DNA of 64,000 bases from Ornithoclostridium sp944380285 (GCA_963931165.1 OZ006985.1:682001-746000); one strand, 5' to 3'. Shown: positions 8,035 through 18,670, counted from the first letter of the stretch. Notes: generated by a model from the sequence alone, not told the origin. Program-made: numbers and translations.

Positions 8035-8529
8035 ATGAGCGAAAAGAAATCGACTTTCCACGGCACCGCCGCGCAGAAAGCGGAGCTTCAAGCCGTCATC
8101 GAGGAGTCAAAGCACATCCCTGGCAGCTTGGTGCACGTCTTGCAGCGCGCGCAGGGCATTTACGGCTATCTCCCGATCGAGGTGCAGACGATCATTGCCG
8201 AAGGCATGGGCGTCTCGCTTTCCGAGGTCTATGGGGTGGCCACTTTTTATTCGCAATTTTCGTTGACGCCCAAGGGCAAACACCGCATCAGCGTATGTCT
8301 CGGCACCGCTTGTTACGTCAAGGGGTCGGACAAGATCTTGGAGGCTGTCGAAAAGGAGTTGGGGATCAAGTGCGGCGAGTGCACCGAGGACGGCTTGTTC
8401 TCGATCGACAGCTGCCGTTGCGTGGGCGCGTGCGGACTTGCGCCGGTCATGATGATCGACGACGAAGTTTACGGCAAGCTCGAACCGGGCAAGGTCAAGG
8501 CGATCATCGCCAAGTACAGGGAGGCGTGA
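8035..8529 (+). CDS. hydC: NuoE-like [2Fe-2S] subunit of bifurcating [FeFe]-hydrogenase
   Basis: A 164-residue thioredoxin-fold [2Fe-2S] protein of the NuoE/HydC/HndA family. Cluster ligands are visible as Cys88 and Cys93 (VCLGTAC) and Cys129 and Cys133 (CRCVGAC). The family N-terminal block is present (LVHVLQRAQGIYGYLP). In electron-bifurcating hydrogenases this subunit works with the flavin subunit to connect NAD(P)H and ferredoxin with H2. It leads a three-gene operon, has a good ribosome-binding site (GTGAGGAG) before the ATG at 8035, and is separated from the next gene by one base. Confidence 0.93.
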   Translation: MSEKKSTFHGTAAQKAELQAVIEESKHIPGSLVHVLQRAQGIYGYLPIEVQTIIAEGMGVSLSEVYGVATFYSQFSLTPKGKHRISVCLGTACYVKGSDKILEAVEKELGIKCGECTEDGLFSIDSCRCVGACGLAPVMMIDDEVYGKLEPGKVKAIIAKYREA

Positions 8530-8530
8530 G

Positions 8531-10423
<1,893 letters not shown>

Positions 10424-10427
10424 CGGT

Positions 10428-12164
10428 ATGGAAAACGTTCAGCAAAAAATGGTCAATCTCAAGATCAACGGCATAGCGGTCACCGTTCCCGAGGGGACGA
10501 CGATATTGCAGGCGGCGCGCAAGGCTCATATCGAGATCCCGACGCTGTGCTATCTCAAAGACGTCAGCTGCGTCGGTTCGTGCCGCATGTGCGTGGTCGA
10601 GGCGACGGGCGCGAGAGGGCTTGTCGCGGCGTGCGTCTATCCGGTCGCGGAGGGCATGGAGGTGCGCACCAACACCGACAAGTGCCGCCGTTCGCGCAAG
10701 CTGACGCTTGAACTCATTCTCAGCAAGCACAAAAAGAAGTGTCTTTCGTGCGAGCGCAACCACAATTGCGAACTTCAAAAGTTGTCGCTCGGCTACTACG
10801 TCGACGAGGACAGGTTCAAGGGCGAGGACTTCGTCTTGCCCATCGACATGTCGACGCCGTACGTCGTCCGCGACAACGACAAGTGCATCAACTGTATGCG
10901 CTGCGTCGCAGCCTGCCGCAAGCAGAGCGTCAACGCGATAGGTCCGATCGGCAGGGGCTTCCACGTCCACATCGGCAGCGCGTTCGACAGACCGCTCGTC
11001 GATTCGCCGTGCGTGGGCTGCGGACAATGTATTGTCGCGTGCCCGGTCGGCGCGCTGTCCGAGAGGACGACGACGGGCGACGTATGGGCGGCGCTTTCCG
11101 ATCCGTCCAAAAAGGTGGTGTTCTTCACCGCGCCGTCGATCAGGGCGACGCTGGGCGAGGCGTTCGACATGCCTGTCGGCACCAACGTCGAGGGCAAGAT
11201 GGTCGCGGCGATCCGCAGGCTGGGTCCGGACGCGGTGTTCAACATGGACGTCACCGCCGACCTCACGATCATGGAGGAGGCGAGCGAGCTGATCAACCGC
11301 ATCAAGACGGGCAAGCCGCTGCCGATGTTCACGTCGTGCTGTCCGGGGTGGATCAAGTTCGTCGAACAGACCTATCCCGAGATGATCCCGCACCTTTCGA
11401 CCTGCAAGTCGCCGCAGCAGATGTTCGGCGCGTTGCTCAAAAGCTATTGGTGCGAAAAGAACGGCATCGATCCCAAGAACCTCTACGTCGTCAGCATCAT
11501 TCCGTGCACGGCGAAGAAATACGAGTGCACGCGCGAGGAGATGAATGACGACGTCGACGCGGCGTTGACGACGCGCGAACTTGCGCGCATGATCAAGACC
11601 GCGGGCATCAAGTTCGCCGAGCTTCCCGACGAAGAATTTGACAATCCGTTCGCATTGGCGTCGGGCGGCGGCGCGATCTTCGGCGCGACGGGCGGCGTCA
11701 TGGAGGCGGCGTTGAGGGCGGCGGCTCATATGCTGGACGGCAGCTTTGAGGTGCTCGACTTCTTCAGCGTGCGCGGCGCCGAACCGATCAAAGAGGCGAC
11801 CTATCTCGTCGCGGGACACCCGATCAAAGTCGCGGTCGCGTCCGGGCTTTCCAACGCACGCAAGATCGTCGAGCAAGTCAAGTCGGGCGAGAAGAAGTAC
11901 GATTTCATCGAGATCATGGCGTGCCCGGGCGGCTGCGTCAACGGCGGCGGACAGCCGACGCTCTCGGACAGCGTTCGCAATTCCACCGAGCTCAAAGAGG
12001 CGAGGGCAAAGGCTCTCTACACGTCGGACGCGACCAACAAATTGCGCCGTTCGTCCGACTCGCCGGTGATGAACGTCATCTATGACGACTACTTCGGCTT
12101 CCCCAACAGCGCCAAGGCGCACAAGCTCCTTCACACGTCCTACAAGGCGGACAAGAAGGTCTGA
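10428..12164 (+). CDS. hydA: [FeFe]-hydrogenase catalytic subunit
   Basis: A 578-residue group A [FeFe]-hydrogenase. N-terminal [2Fe-2S] domain (CYLKDVSCVGSCRMC), a His-ligated [4Fe-4S] segment (KHKKKCLSCERNHNC), two [4Fe-4S] ferredoxin motifs (CINCMRCVAAC, CVGCGQCIVACP), then the H-cluster domain with all three signatures: FTSCCPGWIKF, PQQMFGALLKSYW and MACPGGCVNGGGQP, plus PCTAKKYE. It reduces protons or oxidises H2 with electrons supplied by the two upstream subunits. No maturases (hydE, hydF, hydG) are in the window. A terminator follows about 50 bases after the stop. Confidence 0.96.
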   Translation: MENVQQKMVNLKINGIAVTVPEGTTILQAARKAHIEIPTLCYLKDVSCVGSCRMCVVEATGARGLVAACVYPVAEGMEVRTNTDKCRRSRKLTLELILSKHKKKCLSCERNHNCELQKLSLGYYVDEDRFKGEDFVLPIDMSTPYVVRDNDKCINCMRCVAACRKQSVNAIGPIGRGFHVHIGSAFDRPLVDSPCVGCGQCIVACPVGALSERTTTGDVWAALSDPSKKVVFFTAPSIRATLGEAFDMPVGTNVEGKMVAAIRRLGPDAVFNMDVTADLTIMEEASELINRIKTGKPLPMFTSCCPGWIKFVEQTYPEMIPHLSTCKSPQQMFGALLKSYWCEKNGIDPKNLYVVSIIPCTAKKYECTREEMNDDVDAALTTRELARMIKTAGIKFAELPDEEFDNPFALASGGGAIFGATGGVMEAALRAAAHMLDGSFEVLDFFSVRGAEPIKEATYLVAGHPIKVAVASGLSNARKIVEQVKSGEKKYDFIEIMACPGGCVNGGGQPTLSDSVRNSTELKEARAKALYTSDATNKLRRSSDSPVMNVIYDDYFGFPNSAKAHKLLHTSYKADKKV

Positions 12165-12214
12165 TACAGCCAAGAAAAGGACGGTCCCCGAGCCGTCCCA
12201 TGCAGAAGAAAAGA

Positions 12215-12241
12215 CGCGGTTCTTACGAGCCGCGCCTTTTT
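12215..12241 (+). terminator. Rho-independent terminator of hydrogenase operon
   Basis: 8-bp stem CGCGGTTC / GAGCCGCG (one G-U pair) with a TTAC loop, followed by CC and TTTTT. A second hairpin (GGACGG / CCGTCC, 12179-12198) precedes it without a T run. Confidence 0.85.
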
Positions 12242-12388
12242 CGCGAGCAGCGGTTTGAGTCAAGCGTGAAGGTCGATCGAGCGCGGAGCCGATCTAAAAA
12301 CAGAGAAAAAGGCTAAACTGCAAAACGCCGGTAGACTTGTTTGAACAAGAATTGCAAAAGTGTTGCACTTAACTTGAATTCACTGACG

Positions 12389-12419
12389 CAAAAAAGCGGG
12401 GCGGTTCGCCTCGCTTTTT
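12389..12419 (-). terminator. Terminator of the gltX-trmL operon (bidirectional)
   Basis: A-rich and T-rich flanks frame a GC stem (GCGGGGCG / CGCCTCGC with one mismatch, loop GTT). On the minus strand the stem is followed by a T run directly after the trmL stop; the A/T symmetry means it could also stop plus-strand transcription. Confidence 0.85.
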
Positions 12420-12973
12420 CAATCTTCGTATTGCGTCAATTTGCCGTCTTCTTTCAAGCCGGCGAAGTCGTGCTGCCGGAGATATTCGTAGACGATGATC
12501 GCCACGCTGTTGGCGAGGTTGAGCGAGCGCGCGTTTGCGCGCATAGGTATGCGCACGCAATCGTCGTAATTGGCGTGCAGGATGTCCTCGGGCAGTCCCT
12601 TTGTCTCTCTGCCGAAAAAGACGTAGCAATCTCTTTGGTAATTCACCTCGCAATGGGTGTGTCTGGACTTGGTCGACGCGTACAAAAATTGCGTGCCCGT
12701 GTTTGTCTTCGTCACTTTGAGGTCGGTCGGCACGTCGCCTGTGTTCACCGCCTTGTCGCCGAAGTTTGCGGCGAGGAAGGCGTGCATGTCGGGATATCTG
12801 CGCACGTCCGAGATCTCCCAATAGTCGAGACCGCTGCGTTTGAGATATTTGTCTTCCCAGCTGAATCCGCACGGCTCGATGACGTGCAGGACCGCGCCGG
12901 TCGCCGCGCAGGTGCGGACGATGTTGCCGGTATTGTTGGGGATCTCGGGGTTGACCAGGACGACGTTGATCAT
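12419..12973 (-). CDS. trmL: tRNA (cytidine/uridine-2'-O-)-methyltransferase, TrmL family
   Basis: A 184-residue SPOUT methyltransferase. The N terminus MINVVLVNPEIPNNTGNIVRTC, the central FFGRETKGLP and the C-terminal knot region IPMRANARSLNLANSVA are the three conserved blocks of TrmL, which methylates the wobble nucleotide 34 of leucine tRNAs using S-adenosylmethionine. Family proteins are 150-160 residues; the extra length is a C-terminal tail. The ATG at 12973 overlaps the gltX stop by 4 bases (ATGA), so the genes are translationally coupled with gltX first. A terminator follows at once. Confidence 0.92.
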   Translation of the reverse strand: MINVVLVNPEIPNNTGNIVRTCAATGAVLHVIEPCGFSWEDKYLKRSGLDYWEISDVRRYPDMHAFLAANFGDKAVNTGDVPTDLKVTKTNTGTQFLYASTKSRHTHCEVNYQRDCYVFFGRETKGLPEDILHANYDDCVRIPMRANARSLNLANSVAIIVYEYLRQHDFAGLKEDGKLTQYED

Positions 12974-14418
12974 GCCAGCGCCTCTCGGAGCAGCGCGATC
13001 GAAAAGTCGAGACGTTTGAGGCTCTCTTCTTTGCCCAGCAATTCCGCCATCTCTGTCGCGCCGCCGGGGGTGGTCGCCGCGCCGGTGATCGCGAGGCGGA
13101 GGGGCAGATAGATCTGACCCGTCTTTCTGCCCTCTCTTTCGGCGAGCGCGTTGAGCGCGGCTTTGAGCGACTCGTCCGTCCACTCGTCGACGGAGGGGAG
13201 CAGCTCGGCGCACTTTTGCAGCACTTCGAGCGCAAGCGGCATCGTGATCTTCATCTTTTTGTGTTCGAACATCGTCGGGTCATACTTGCCGAACGAGCGC
13301 AGGCACTCCACCTTTTCGGGGATCTCGGACAAGATCTCGACGCGGGGGATGAGCAATTTTGCGACTTTGAGATAGTCGTACTTGCCGGCGACCGCGCTCT
13401 CGTCCAAGAATTTGCGCGCGCGCTCGACGAACTTCTCGGGAGTCATCTCCTTGATGTATTCGCCGTTGAGCCAGCGCATCTTTGCCTCGTCGAAGATGGA
13501 CGGCGACTTGGAGATGCCGTCGACGTCGAACAGTTCGATCAATTCGTCCATGCTCAATTTTTCGCGGTCGTTTTTGGGGCTCCAGCCGAGCAGCGCGATG
13601 TAGTTGACGATCGCCTCGGGCAGATAGCCCTTTGCGAGGAAGTCCTCGAAGTTGGCGTCGCCGTAGCGCTTGGACAGCTTGCGCTGCGCGTCCTTCATGA
13701 TGGGCGGCAGGTGCATATAGTGCGGTCTCTCCCAGCCGAACGAATCGTAGAGCAGATTGTATTTGGGAGTGGAGGAGAGATATTCCATGCCGCGGATGAC
13801 GTAGTTGATGTGCATCAGGTGGTCGTCGACGACGTTGGCGAAGTTGTAGGTCGGCATGCCGTCCGACTTGATGAGAATGTTGTCCTCCATGTCGGCGTTG
13901 GGGACGGCGATGTGTCCGAAGACCATGTCGTCATATTCGCTCACGCCCTCGGTGGGGACGTTTTGGCGGATGACGTACGGTTCGCCTGCGGCGAGGCGCG
14001 CCTCGACTTCTTCTTTGGACAGGCTCAGGCAATGTTTGTCATACTTGTGCACGCCGTTTTCGCCGCCGAGGGTGGCGAGGCGCTCTTTGGTGCAAAAGCA
14101 ATAGTACGCGCCGCCCGTCTCGACCAGCTTTTTGGCGTATTCGAGATAGAGGGGCTTGCGTTCGCTTTGGATATAGGGGCCGTATCCGCCGTCCTTGTCG
14201 GGGCCTTCGTCGTGGGAGATGCCGGCGGTCTCGAGGGTGCGGTAGATGACGTCGACCGCGCCTTCGACATAGCGTTCGCGGTCGGTGTCCTCAATGCGCA
14301 GCACGAAGGTGCCGCCGCGCTTTTTGGCGTAGAGGTAGGCGTACAGGCAGGTACGCAGGTTGCCGATATGCATAAAGCCCGTGGGAGAGGGGGCGAATCT
14401 CGTTCTTACTTTTTCCAT
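12970..14418 (-). CDS. gltX: Glutamate-tRNA ligase
   Basis: A 482-residue class I aminoacyl-tRNA synthetase. The ATP-binding HIGH-type motif appears as FAPSPTGFMHIGNLRT near the start and the KMSKS-type loop as KLSKRYGD near residue 245; RIEDTDRERY and YNFANVVDDHLM are family blocks. It charges tRNA-Glu. The ATG at 14418 directly precedes EKVRTRFAPSPTG and has GAGG upstream at good distance. It is the promoter-proximal gene of a two-gene unit with trmL. Whether it is discriminating or non-discriminating was not determined. Confidence 0.96.
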   Translation of the reverse strand: MEKVRTRFAPSPTGFMHIGNLRTCLYAYLYAKKRGGTFVLRIEDTDRERYVEGAVDVIYRTLETAGISHDEGPDKDGGYGPYIQSERKPLYLEYAKKLVETGGAYYCFCTKERLATLGGENGVHKYDKHCLSLSKEEVEARLAAGEPYVIRQNVPTEGVSEYDDMVFGHIAVPNADMEDNILIKSDGMPTYNFANVVDDHLMHINYVIRGMEYLSSTPKYNLLYDSFGWERPHYMHLPPIMKDAQRKLSKRYGDANFEDFLAKGYLPEAIVNYIALLGWSPKNDREKLSMDELIELFDVDGISKSPSIFDEAKMRWLNGEYIKEMTPEKFVERARKFLDESAVAGKYDYLKVAKLLIPRVEILSEIPEKVECLRSFGKYDPTMFEHKKMKITMPLALEVLQKCAELLPSVDEWTDESLKAALNALAEREGRKTGQIYLPLRLAITGAATTPGGATEMAELLGKEESLKRLDFSIALLREALA

Positions 14419-14439
14419 AATACCTCGCGTGTTTCTATT

Positions 14440-14467
14440 ATGATAGCACAAACCGCGCCGAAAACAA
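14440..14467 (-). promoter_or_regulatory. Probable gltX promoter
   Basis: On the minus strand TTGTTT (plus 14462-14467), a 16-base spacer and TATCAT (plus 14440-14445), about 20 bases upstream of the gltX ATG. The hexamers are imperfect. Confidence 0.45.
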
Positions 14468-14514
14468 AGGAAAATCGCTCACGCGGCGAAAATTGCGAAA
14501 TTTTTGCGAGGGCA

Positions 14515-14544
14515 TTGCGCGAGACGGCTTGCAAGTGGTATAAT
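14515..14544 (+). promoter_or_regulatory. Promoter of the GPH transporter gene
   Basis: TTGCGC at 14515-14520, 18-base spacer, perfect TATAAT at 14539-14544, about 45 bases before the ATG at 14591. Confidence 0.7.
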
Positions 14545-14590
14545 CGATACGGATACAAGAGAGGAGAGCGGCTCTGCCGCGCGGGAGAAT

Positions 14591-16051
14591 ATGAAATTGT
14601 CCGTTAAAGAAAAGGTCTGTTATGGTCTCGGGGATCTGTCCGCCAACATTTTGTTCGCGGCGATCTCCTTCTATTTGCTTTACTTTTTTGTCAATGTCGG
14701 CGGGCTTTCGCCCGGGCTGGCGTCGGCGGTGTTCCTCATCGCCAAGGCGTGGGACGCGATCACCGACTACCTGATGGGGCGCATCACCGACAAGACTCAA
14801 AGCAAGTGGGGCAAGCGCAGGGTATATATGCTGTTCGGCGCGCTGCCGTACGGGCTGTGTTTTCTGTTGCTTTGGCTGGTGCCGGGCGGCGCCGATCAAC
14901 AATGGGAAAAGATGCTGTACTACACCTTTGCCTACATGCTGTTCAACACCGCATGGACGGTCGTCTACATCCCGTACAACTCCGTTACCGCCAACATGAC
15001 GGACGACTATGACGAGAGGACTTCGCTCAACGGCATCCGTATTGCGCTCGCCAACGTCGGGCTCATCATCGGCGCGGCGGTGTTCGCGCTGCTTGCGGAC
15101 GGCGTCGAGAGCGTGTTTTACGGCATATTCGGCGACAGCAAGCGCGCCTATCTTCTCGCCGCGGGCATATTTGCGGCGATTGCGGTCGCGATCATGTTTT
15201 TCAGCGGCTACAACATCAAAGAGCGCGTGTCCGACGCGCCCGAGAACGACAAGGGCTTTTTCACCACGCTCAAAGAATTTTTCAAGCTGCCCGAGTTCCG
15301 CAACATCATGATGTGCTACCTGCTCAGCATGGTCGGGTTTGACATCATCATGGCGGTGTTCATGTTCTTCATCAACGACTCGCTCGGCTTCGGCGGCGGC
15401 GCGATGGCGATGATCTTTGTTGCGATCCCGCTCGTCTGCGCGATAGCGTCGTCCGCACTATGGGTCAAGCTCAGCGAGAAGTACAACAAGCACAAGGTCT
15501 ACGTCGCCGCATGCGTGTATATGGCGTTCGTGCTGTTGTTCGCGATCTTCGTGCCGGCAGAGACGGTCTGGTCGACGGTGCTTTTGTGTGTGTTCGCAGG
15601 GGCCGGGATGTCGGCTATACAGATCTTGCCCTATGCGGGCGTGCCCGATGTCATAGAGGTGGACGAGTACGTCAACGGCGTCCGCCGCGAGGGCGCCTAC
15701 TACGGCATAACTCAATTCATGTACAAGATCGCCAGCGGCGTATCCATCGCGCTCGTATCGCTCGTACTCGAGGCGTTCGGCTACACCGAGAGCATGGACG
15801 GCACGGTGATCGATCAGCCCGACAGCGCGCTTATGGCGGTGCGTGTCGTGCTCGGCGTGCTTCCCGGCGTTATCTTCCTTGTCTCTATCGTCTTTTCGCA
15901 CAGGGCGAACATGGGGCGCGACCGCTTCAATATGATCAAAGAGGAGCTTGCCAAGCGCCGCGCCGCGGCGGAAGACGACGTAAGCGGCGAGAGCGCAGCC
16001 GTCGATACCGCCGATAGTGCCTCTCACGGCGGCGGAAAGTTTGCGGAATGA
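14591..16051 (+). CDS. GPH-family sugar:cation symporter (MFS)
   Basis: A 486-residue membrane protein with about twelve hydrophobic helices. YGLGDLSANILF at the start, DAITDYLMGRITDKTQSKWGKRR in the first cytoplasmic loop and YNSVTANMTDDYDERTSLNG are typical of the glycoside-pentoside-hexuronide cation symporter family (MelB-like). The substrate is not readable; the neighbours (gltX, polyamine genes) give no hint. The ATG at 14591 is preceded by GGGAG at 14583-14587; a possible upstream extension lacks conserved sequence. The C-terminal 35 residues are a hydrophilic Ala/Ser/Asp tail. It has its own promoter and terminator. Confidence 0.87.
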   Translation: MKLSVKEKVCYGLGDLSANILFAAISFYLLYFFVNVGGLSPGLASAVFLIAKAWDAITDYLMGRITDKTQSKWGKRRVYMLFGALPYGLCFLLLWLVPGGADQQWEKMLYYTFAYMLFNTAWTVVYIPYNSVTANMTDDYDERTSLNGIRIALANVGLIIGAAVFALLADGVESVFYGIFGDSKRAYLLAAGIFAAIAVAIMFFSGYNIKERVSDAPENDKGFFTTLKEFFKLPEFRNIMMCYLLSMVGFDIIMAVFMFFINDSLGFGGGAMAMIFVAIPLVCAIASSALWVKLSEKYNKHKVYVAACVYMAFVLLFAIFVPAETVWSTVLLCVFAGAGMSAIQILPYAGVPDVIEVDEYVNGVRREGAYYGITQFMYKIASGVSIALVSLVLEAFGYTESMDGTVIDQPDSALMAVRVVLGVLPGVIFLVSIVFSHRANMGRDRFNMIKEELAKRRAAAEDDVSGESAAVDTADSASHGGGKFAE

Positions 16052-16069
16052 GAGACCGGTTCATGAAAA

Positions 16070-16098
16070 GCGCGTGCGTTTCGGCGCGCGCGTTTTTT
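16070..16098 (+). terminator. Rho-independent terminator after GPH transporter
   Basis: GC-rich hairpin (CGCGTGCG / CGCGCGCG with one G-U pair) followed by TTTTTT at 16093-16098. Confidence 0.85.
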
Positions 16099-16112
16099 AT
16101 TTGTCGATATAG

Positions 16113-16141
16113 TTGACTTATCCCTTTCTTTTGGTTACAAT
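16113..16141 (+). promoter_or_regulatory. Promoter of the structured RNA / polyamine operon
   Basis: TTGACT at 16113-16118, 17-base spacer, TACAAT at 16136-16141. Predicted start near 16148, at the 5' edge of the structured RNA and about 300 nt before speD. Confidence 0.8.
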
Positions 16142-16147
16142 AGGGGT

Positions 16148-16401
16148 ACATGGGATATCACAGAGTATCCATGCAAATATTCGGACCTCCCGCAAGGATA
16201 AGGCCATACGGACAGCCGGGTCCACTGCCGATCGCAACGCAAGTTGCCTTATTGTGATCGAGTTCGCTCGATCTTATGAGTTGGTTACTCAACAAACAGT
16301 GCGAAAGCACAAACCGCTTGTAAAACAATCAATAAGAGTAGTAAAAGTGTATTTGCTATATAGACTCTGAAGATATCCGTGGAGGATCTCACGGTTGTTT
16401 T
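16148..16401 (+). ncRNA. Structured non-coding or leader RNA upstream of speD (family unassigned)
   Basis: A promoter, no coding capacity and a dense fold mark this 250-nt stretch as RNA. The ends close on each other: GGATATC (16153-16159) pairs with GATATCC (16372-16378), and after a small internal loop CAGAGT (16161-16166) pairs with ACTCTG (16364-16369). Inside are GGACC / GGTCC (16183-16187 with 16219-16223), GCAAC-gcaa-GTTGC (16234-16247), GATCGAG-ttcg-CTCGATC (16256-16273), GTTG / CAAC (16280-16293) and GTGC-gaaa-GCAC (16299-16310). A terminator-like hairpin closes the unit at 16377-16401. Stable tetraloops and the long closing helix suggest a compact RNA such as the raiA-motif class seen in Clostridia, or a riboswitch-like leader for speD. 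I cannot assign a family. Confidence 0.65.
16377..16401 (+). terminator. Terminator-like hairpin at the 3' end of the structured RNA
   Basis: CCGTG (16377-16381) pairs with CACGG (16390-16394) and is followed by TTGTTTT. Its first two bases are also the last two of the RNA closing helix, so the two structures compete slightly. Readthrough past it would be needed to transcribe speD from the upstream promoter. Confidence 0.6.
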
Positions 16402-16448
16402 ACGGGCGATATGCGGAGTGCATGTCGCCTTTCTCATGGGAGACGCTT

Positions 16449-17219
16449 ATGGGAGACAAACTCAAGCTGTACGGCTTCAACAACCTGACCAAATCGCTCA
16501 GCTTCAACATCTACGATGTCTGCTACGCCAAGACCGCGCGCGAACAGCGCGATTACATCGCATACATTGACGGGCAGTACAACTCGGAGAGGCTGACCAA
16601 CATCTTGACGACGCTGACCGACATGATCGGCGCCAAGGTGCTCAACATCGCCAGCCAGGACTACGAGCCGCAGGGCGCGTCCGTCGCGGTGCTCATCGCC
16701 GAGGACAGTATGATCCCGGCGGGGGAGACCCAGCTTGCGCATTTGGACAAGAGCCACGTCACCGTGCACACCTATCCGGAGTTTCATCCCGAGACCTCGC
16801 TCGCGACCTTCCGCGTCGACATCGACGTCGCGACCTGCGGCGAGATCACCCCTCTGTCCACTCTCGACTATTTGATCGATTCCTTTGATTCTGACATCAT
16901 TTCGCTCGACTACCGCGTGCGCGGTTTCACGCGCGACGTCAACGGGCAAAAGCTGTTCATGGATCACGACGTCAAGTCCATACAGGACTACATCGCGCCC
17001 GAGACACTGCGTCGCTACGACGCGGTCGACATCAACGTATATGAGGCGAACATCTACCACACAAAGATGATGGTCAAGGACATCGACCTTCAAAACTACC
17101 TGTTCAAGACGGACGTCTATGAACTTCCGCCGCGCACGCGGCTCGAGATCATGGACAATCTGCGCCGCGAGATGATCGAGATCTTCAGCGGACGCAACGT
17201 CTTTTCCGCCCGCAAATGA
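16449..17219 (+). CDS. speD: S-adenosylmethionine decarboxylase proenzyme
   Basis: A 256-residue AdoMet decarboxylase resembling the E. coli type (264 residues). The self-cleavage site LDKSHVTVHTYPE is intact; Ser102 should become the pyruvoyl cofactor. DYRVRGFTRDVNG, YEANIYHTKM and the C-terminal EIFSGRN are further family blocks. It makes decarboxylated SAM, the aminopropyl donor for SpeE. The ATG at 16449 is chosen because GGGAG lies at 16438-16442, six bases upstream; an earlier in-frame ATG at 16395 would run into the terminator-like hairpin. It overlaps speA by 4 bases and heads the polyamine operon. Confidence 0.95.
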   Translation: MGDKLKLYGFNNLTKSLSFNIYDVCYAKTAREQRDYIAYIDGQYNSERLTNILTTLTDMIGAKVLNIASQDYEPQGASVAVLIAEDSMIPAGETQLAHLDKSHVTVHTYPEFHPETSLATFRVDIDVATCGEITPLSTLDYLIDSFDSDIISLDYRVRGFTRDVNGQKLFMDHDVKSIQDYIAPETLRRYDAVDINVYEANIYHTKMMVKDIDLQNYLFKTDVYELPPRTRLEIMDNLRREMIEIFSGRNVFSARK

Positions 17220-18670
17220 AAAAGCTGTCGCAGACGAGCGCACCCATCTATGAAGCCCTTCAAGAGATGAAGAGCATGCGTCTCGTGCCCTTTGACGTAC
17301 CGGGGCACAAGCGCGGCAGAGGCAATCCCGAATTGACCGAGCTTCTCGGGCAAAAGTGCGTGTCGCTCGACGTCAACTCGATGAAGTGTCTGGACAACCT
17401 CTGTCACCCGGTCTCGGTGATCAGGGACGCGGAACAGCTCGCCGCCGAGGCGTTCGGCGCGCACGGCGCGTTCCTCATGGTCGGAGGGACGACGTCGGCG
17501 GTGCAGACGATGATCTTGACGGTGACCAAGCGCGGCGAAAAGATCATCTTGCCGCGCAACGTCCACCGCAGCGTTATGACCGCGATGGTCCTCAACGGCG
17601 CGGTGCCCGTCTATGTCGACCCCGAGACGGACGACAGGCTGGGGATCTCGCTCGGCATGAGCGTGGACGCGGTCAAGAGGGCGATCGCCGCCAATCCCGA
17701 CGCAAAGGCGGTGCTCGTCAACAATCCCACCTATTACGGCATTTGCAGCGATCTGCGTACGATCGTGTCGCTCGCGCACGCCGCCGGCATGCTATGCATC
17801 GTCGACGAGGCGCACGGCACTCATTTTTATTTCGGCAAGGACATGCCCGTCTCGGCTATGGCGGCGGGCGCGGACATGGCGGCTGTGTCCATGCACAAGT
17901 CGGGCGGCTCGCTCACGCAGAGCTCGCTGCTTCTGACCGGACCCGCAATGCAGGACGGCTACGTCCGCCAGGTGATCAACCTCACGCAGACGACCAGCGC
18001 GTCCTATCTCTTGCTGTCCTCGCTCGACATCTCGCGCCGCAATCTCGCGCTCAGGGGAGAGCGGGCGTTCGGCGAGGTGATGCGCATGGCGCGCTACGCC
18101 CGCGACGAGATCAACGACATCGGCGATTACTACGCGTACGGCAAAGAGCTTGTCAACGGCGACACCGTGTTCGACTTTGACGAGACAAAGCTGTCCGTCA
18201 ACACCCTCGACATAGGGCTTGCCGGCATAGAGGTCTACGACCTGCTGCGCGACGAGTACGACATCCAGATCGAGTTCGGCGACCTCGGCAACATCCTCGC
18301 CTATCTGTCCATCGGCGACAGGGAGAGGGACATCGAGCGGCTTGTCAGCGCGCTCGCGGAGATACGCCGATTGTACAAAAAGTCAAAGGCGGGCTTGATG
18401 AAGCACGAATACATCGAGCCCATCGTCGAGATGAGTCCGCAGGATGCGTTCTATGCGGACAAAGAGGAGATGCTTCCCATCGAAAAGACGGAGGGAAGGA
18501 TATGCAGCGAGTTCGTGATGTGCTATCCGCCCGGCATCCCCATCCTCGCGCCCGGCGAGCGCATCACGCGCCGCATACTCGACTACATCGCCTACGCCAA
18601 GGAGAAGGGCTGCCAGATGACGGGGCCCGAAGATCCGGCGATCGAGAAGCTCAACGTCGTGGAGGAATGA
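17216..18670 (+). CDS. speA: Arginine decarboxylase (Orn/Lys/Arg decarboxylase, fold I)
   Basis: A 484-residue PLP enzyme of the Orn/Lys/Arg decarboxylase major-domain family, the short Bacillus SpeA-like form. The start shows VPFDVPGHKRGRG, the centre VDEAHGTHFYF, and the PLP lysine lies in SMHKSGGSLTQSS; the C-terminal domain contains EFVMCYPPGIPILAPGE. Because an agmatinase gene is two genes downstream, arginine to agmatine is the most likely reaction; lysine or ornithine activity cannot be excluded by eye. The ATG at 17216 overlaps the speD stop (ATGA). Confidence 0.9.
   Translation: MKKLSQTSAPIYEALQEMKSMRLVPFDVPGHKRGRGNPELTELLGQKCVSLDVNSMKCLDNLCHPVSVIRDAEQLAAEAFGAHGAFLMVGGTTSAVQTMILTVTKRGEKIILPRNVHRSVMTAMVLNGAVPVYVDPETDDRLGISLGMSVDAVKRAIAANPDAKAVLVNNPTYYGICSDLRTIVSLAHAAGMLCIVDEAHGTHFYFGKDMPVSAMAAGADMAAVSMHKSGGSLTQSSLLLTGPAMQDGYVRQVINLTQTTSASYLLLSSLDISRRNLALRGERAFGEVMRMARYARDEINDIGDYYAYGKELVNGDTVFDFDETKLSVNTLDIGLAGIEVYDLLRDEYDIQIEFGDLGNILAYLSIGDRERDIERLVSALAEIRRLYKKSKAGLMKHEYIEPIVEMSPQDAFYADKEEMLPIEKTEGRICSEFVMCYPPGIPILAPGERITRRILDYIAYAKEKGCQMTGPEDPAIEKLNVVEE

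Noticed and set aside
12242..12388. Regulatory RNA between the hydrogenase and trmL terminators
   Set aside because: Only short self-complementary words were seen and no promoter or ordered fold, so nothing is claimed.
16148..16401. SAM-I, cobalamin or T-box riboswitch before speD
   Set aside because: The diagnostic cores were not found: no SAM-I core, no B12-box, no T-box sequence. RNase P, SRP and tmRNA signatures are also missing.
16395..16448. Earlier start for speD at 16395
   Set aside because: It would begin inside the terminator-like hairpin tail and add residues not seen in AdoMet decarboxylases; the ATG at 16449 has a well-placed GGGAG.
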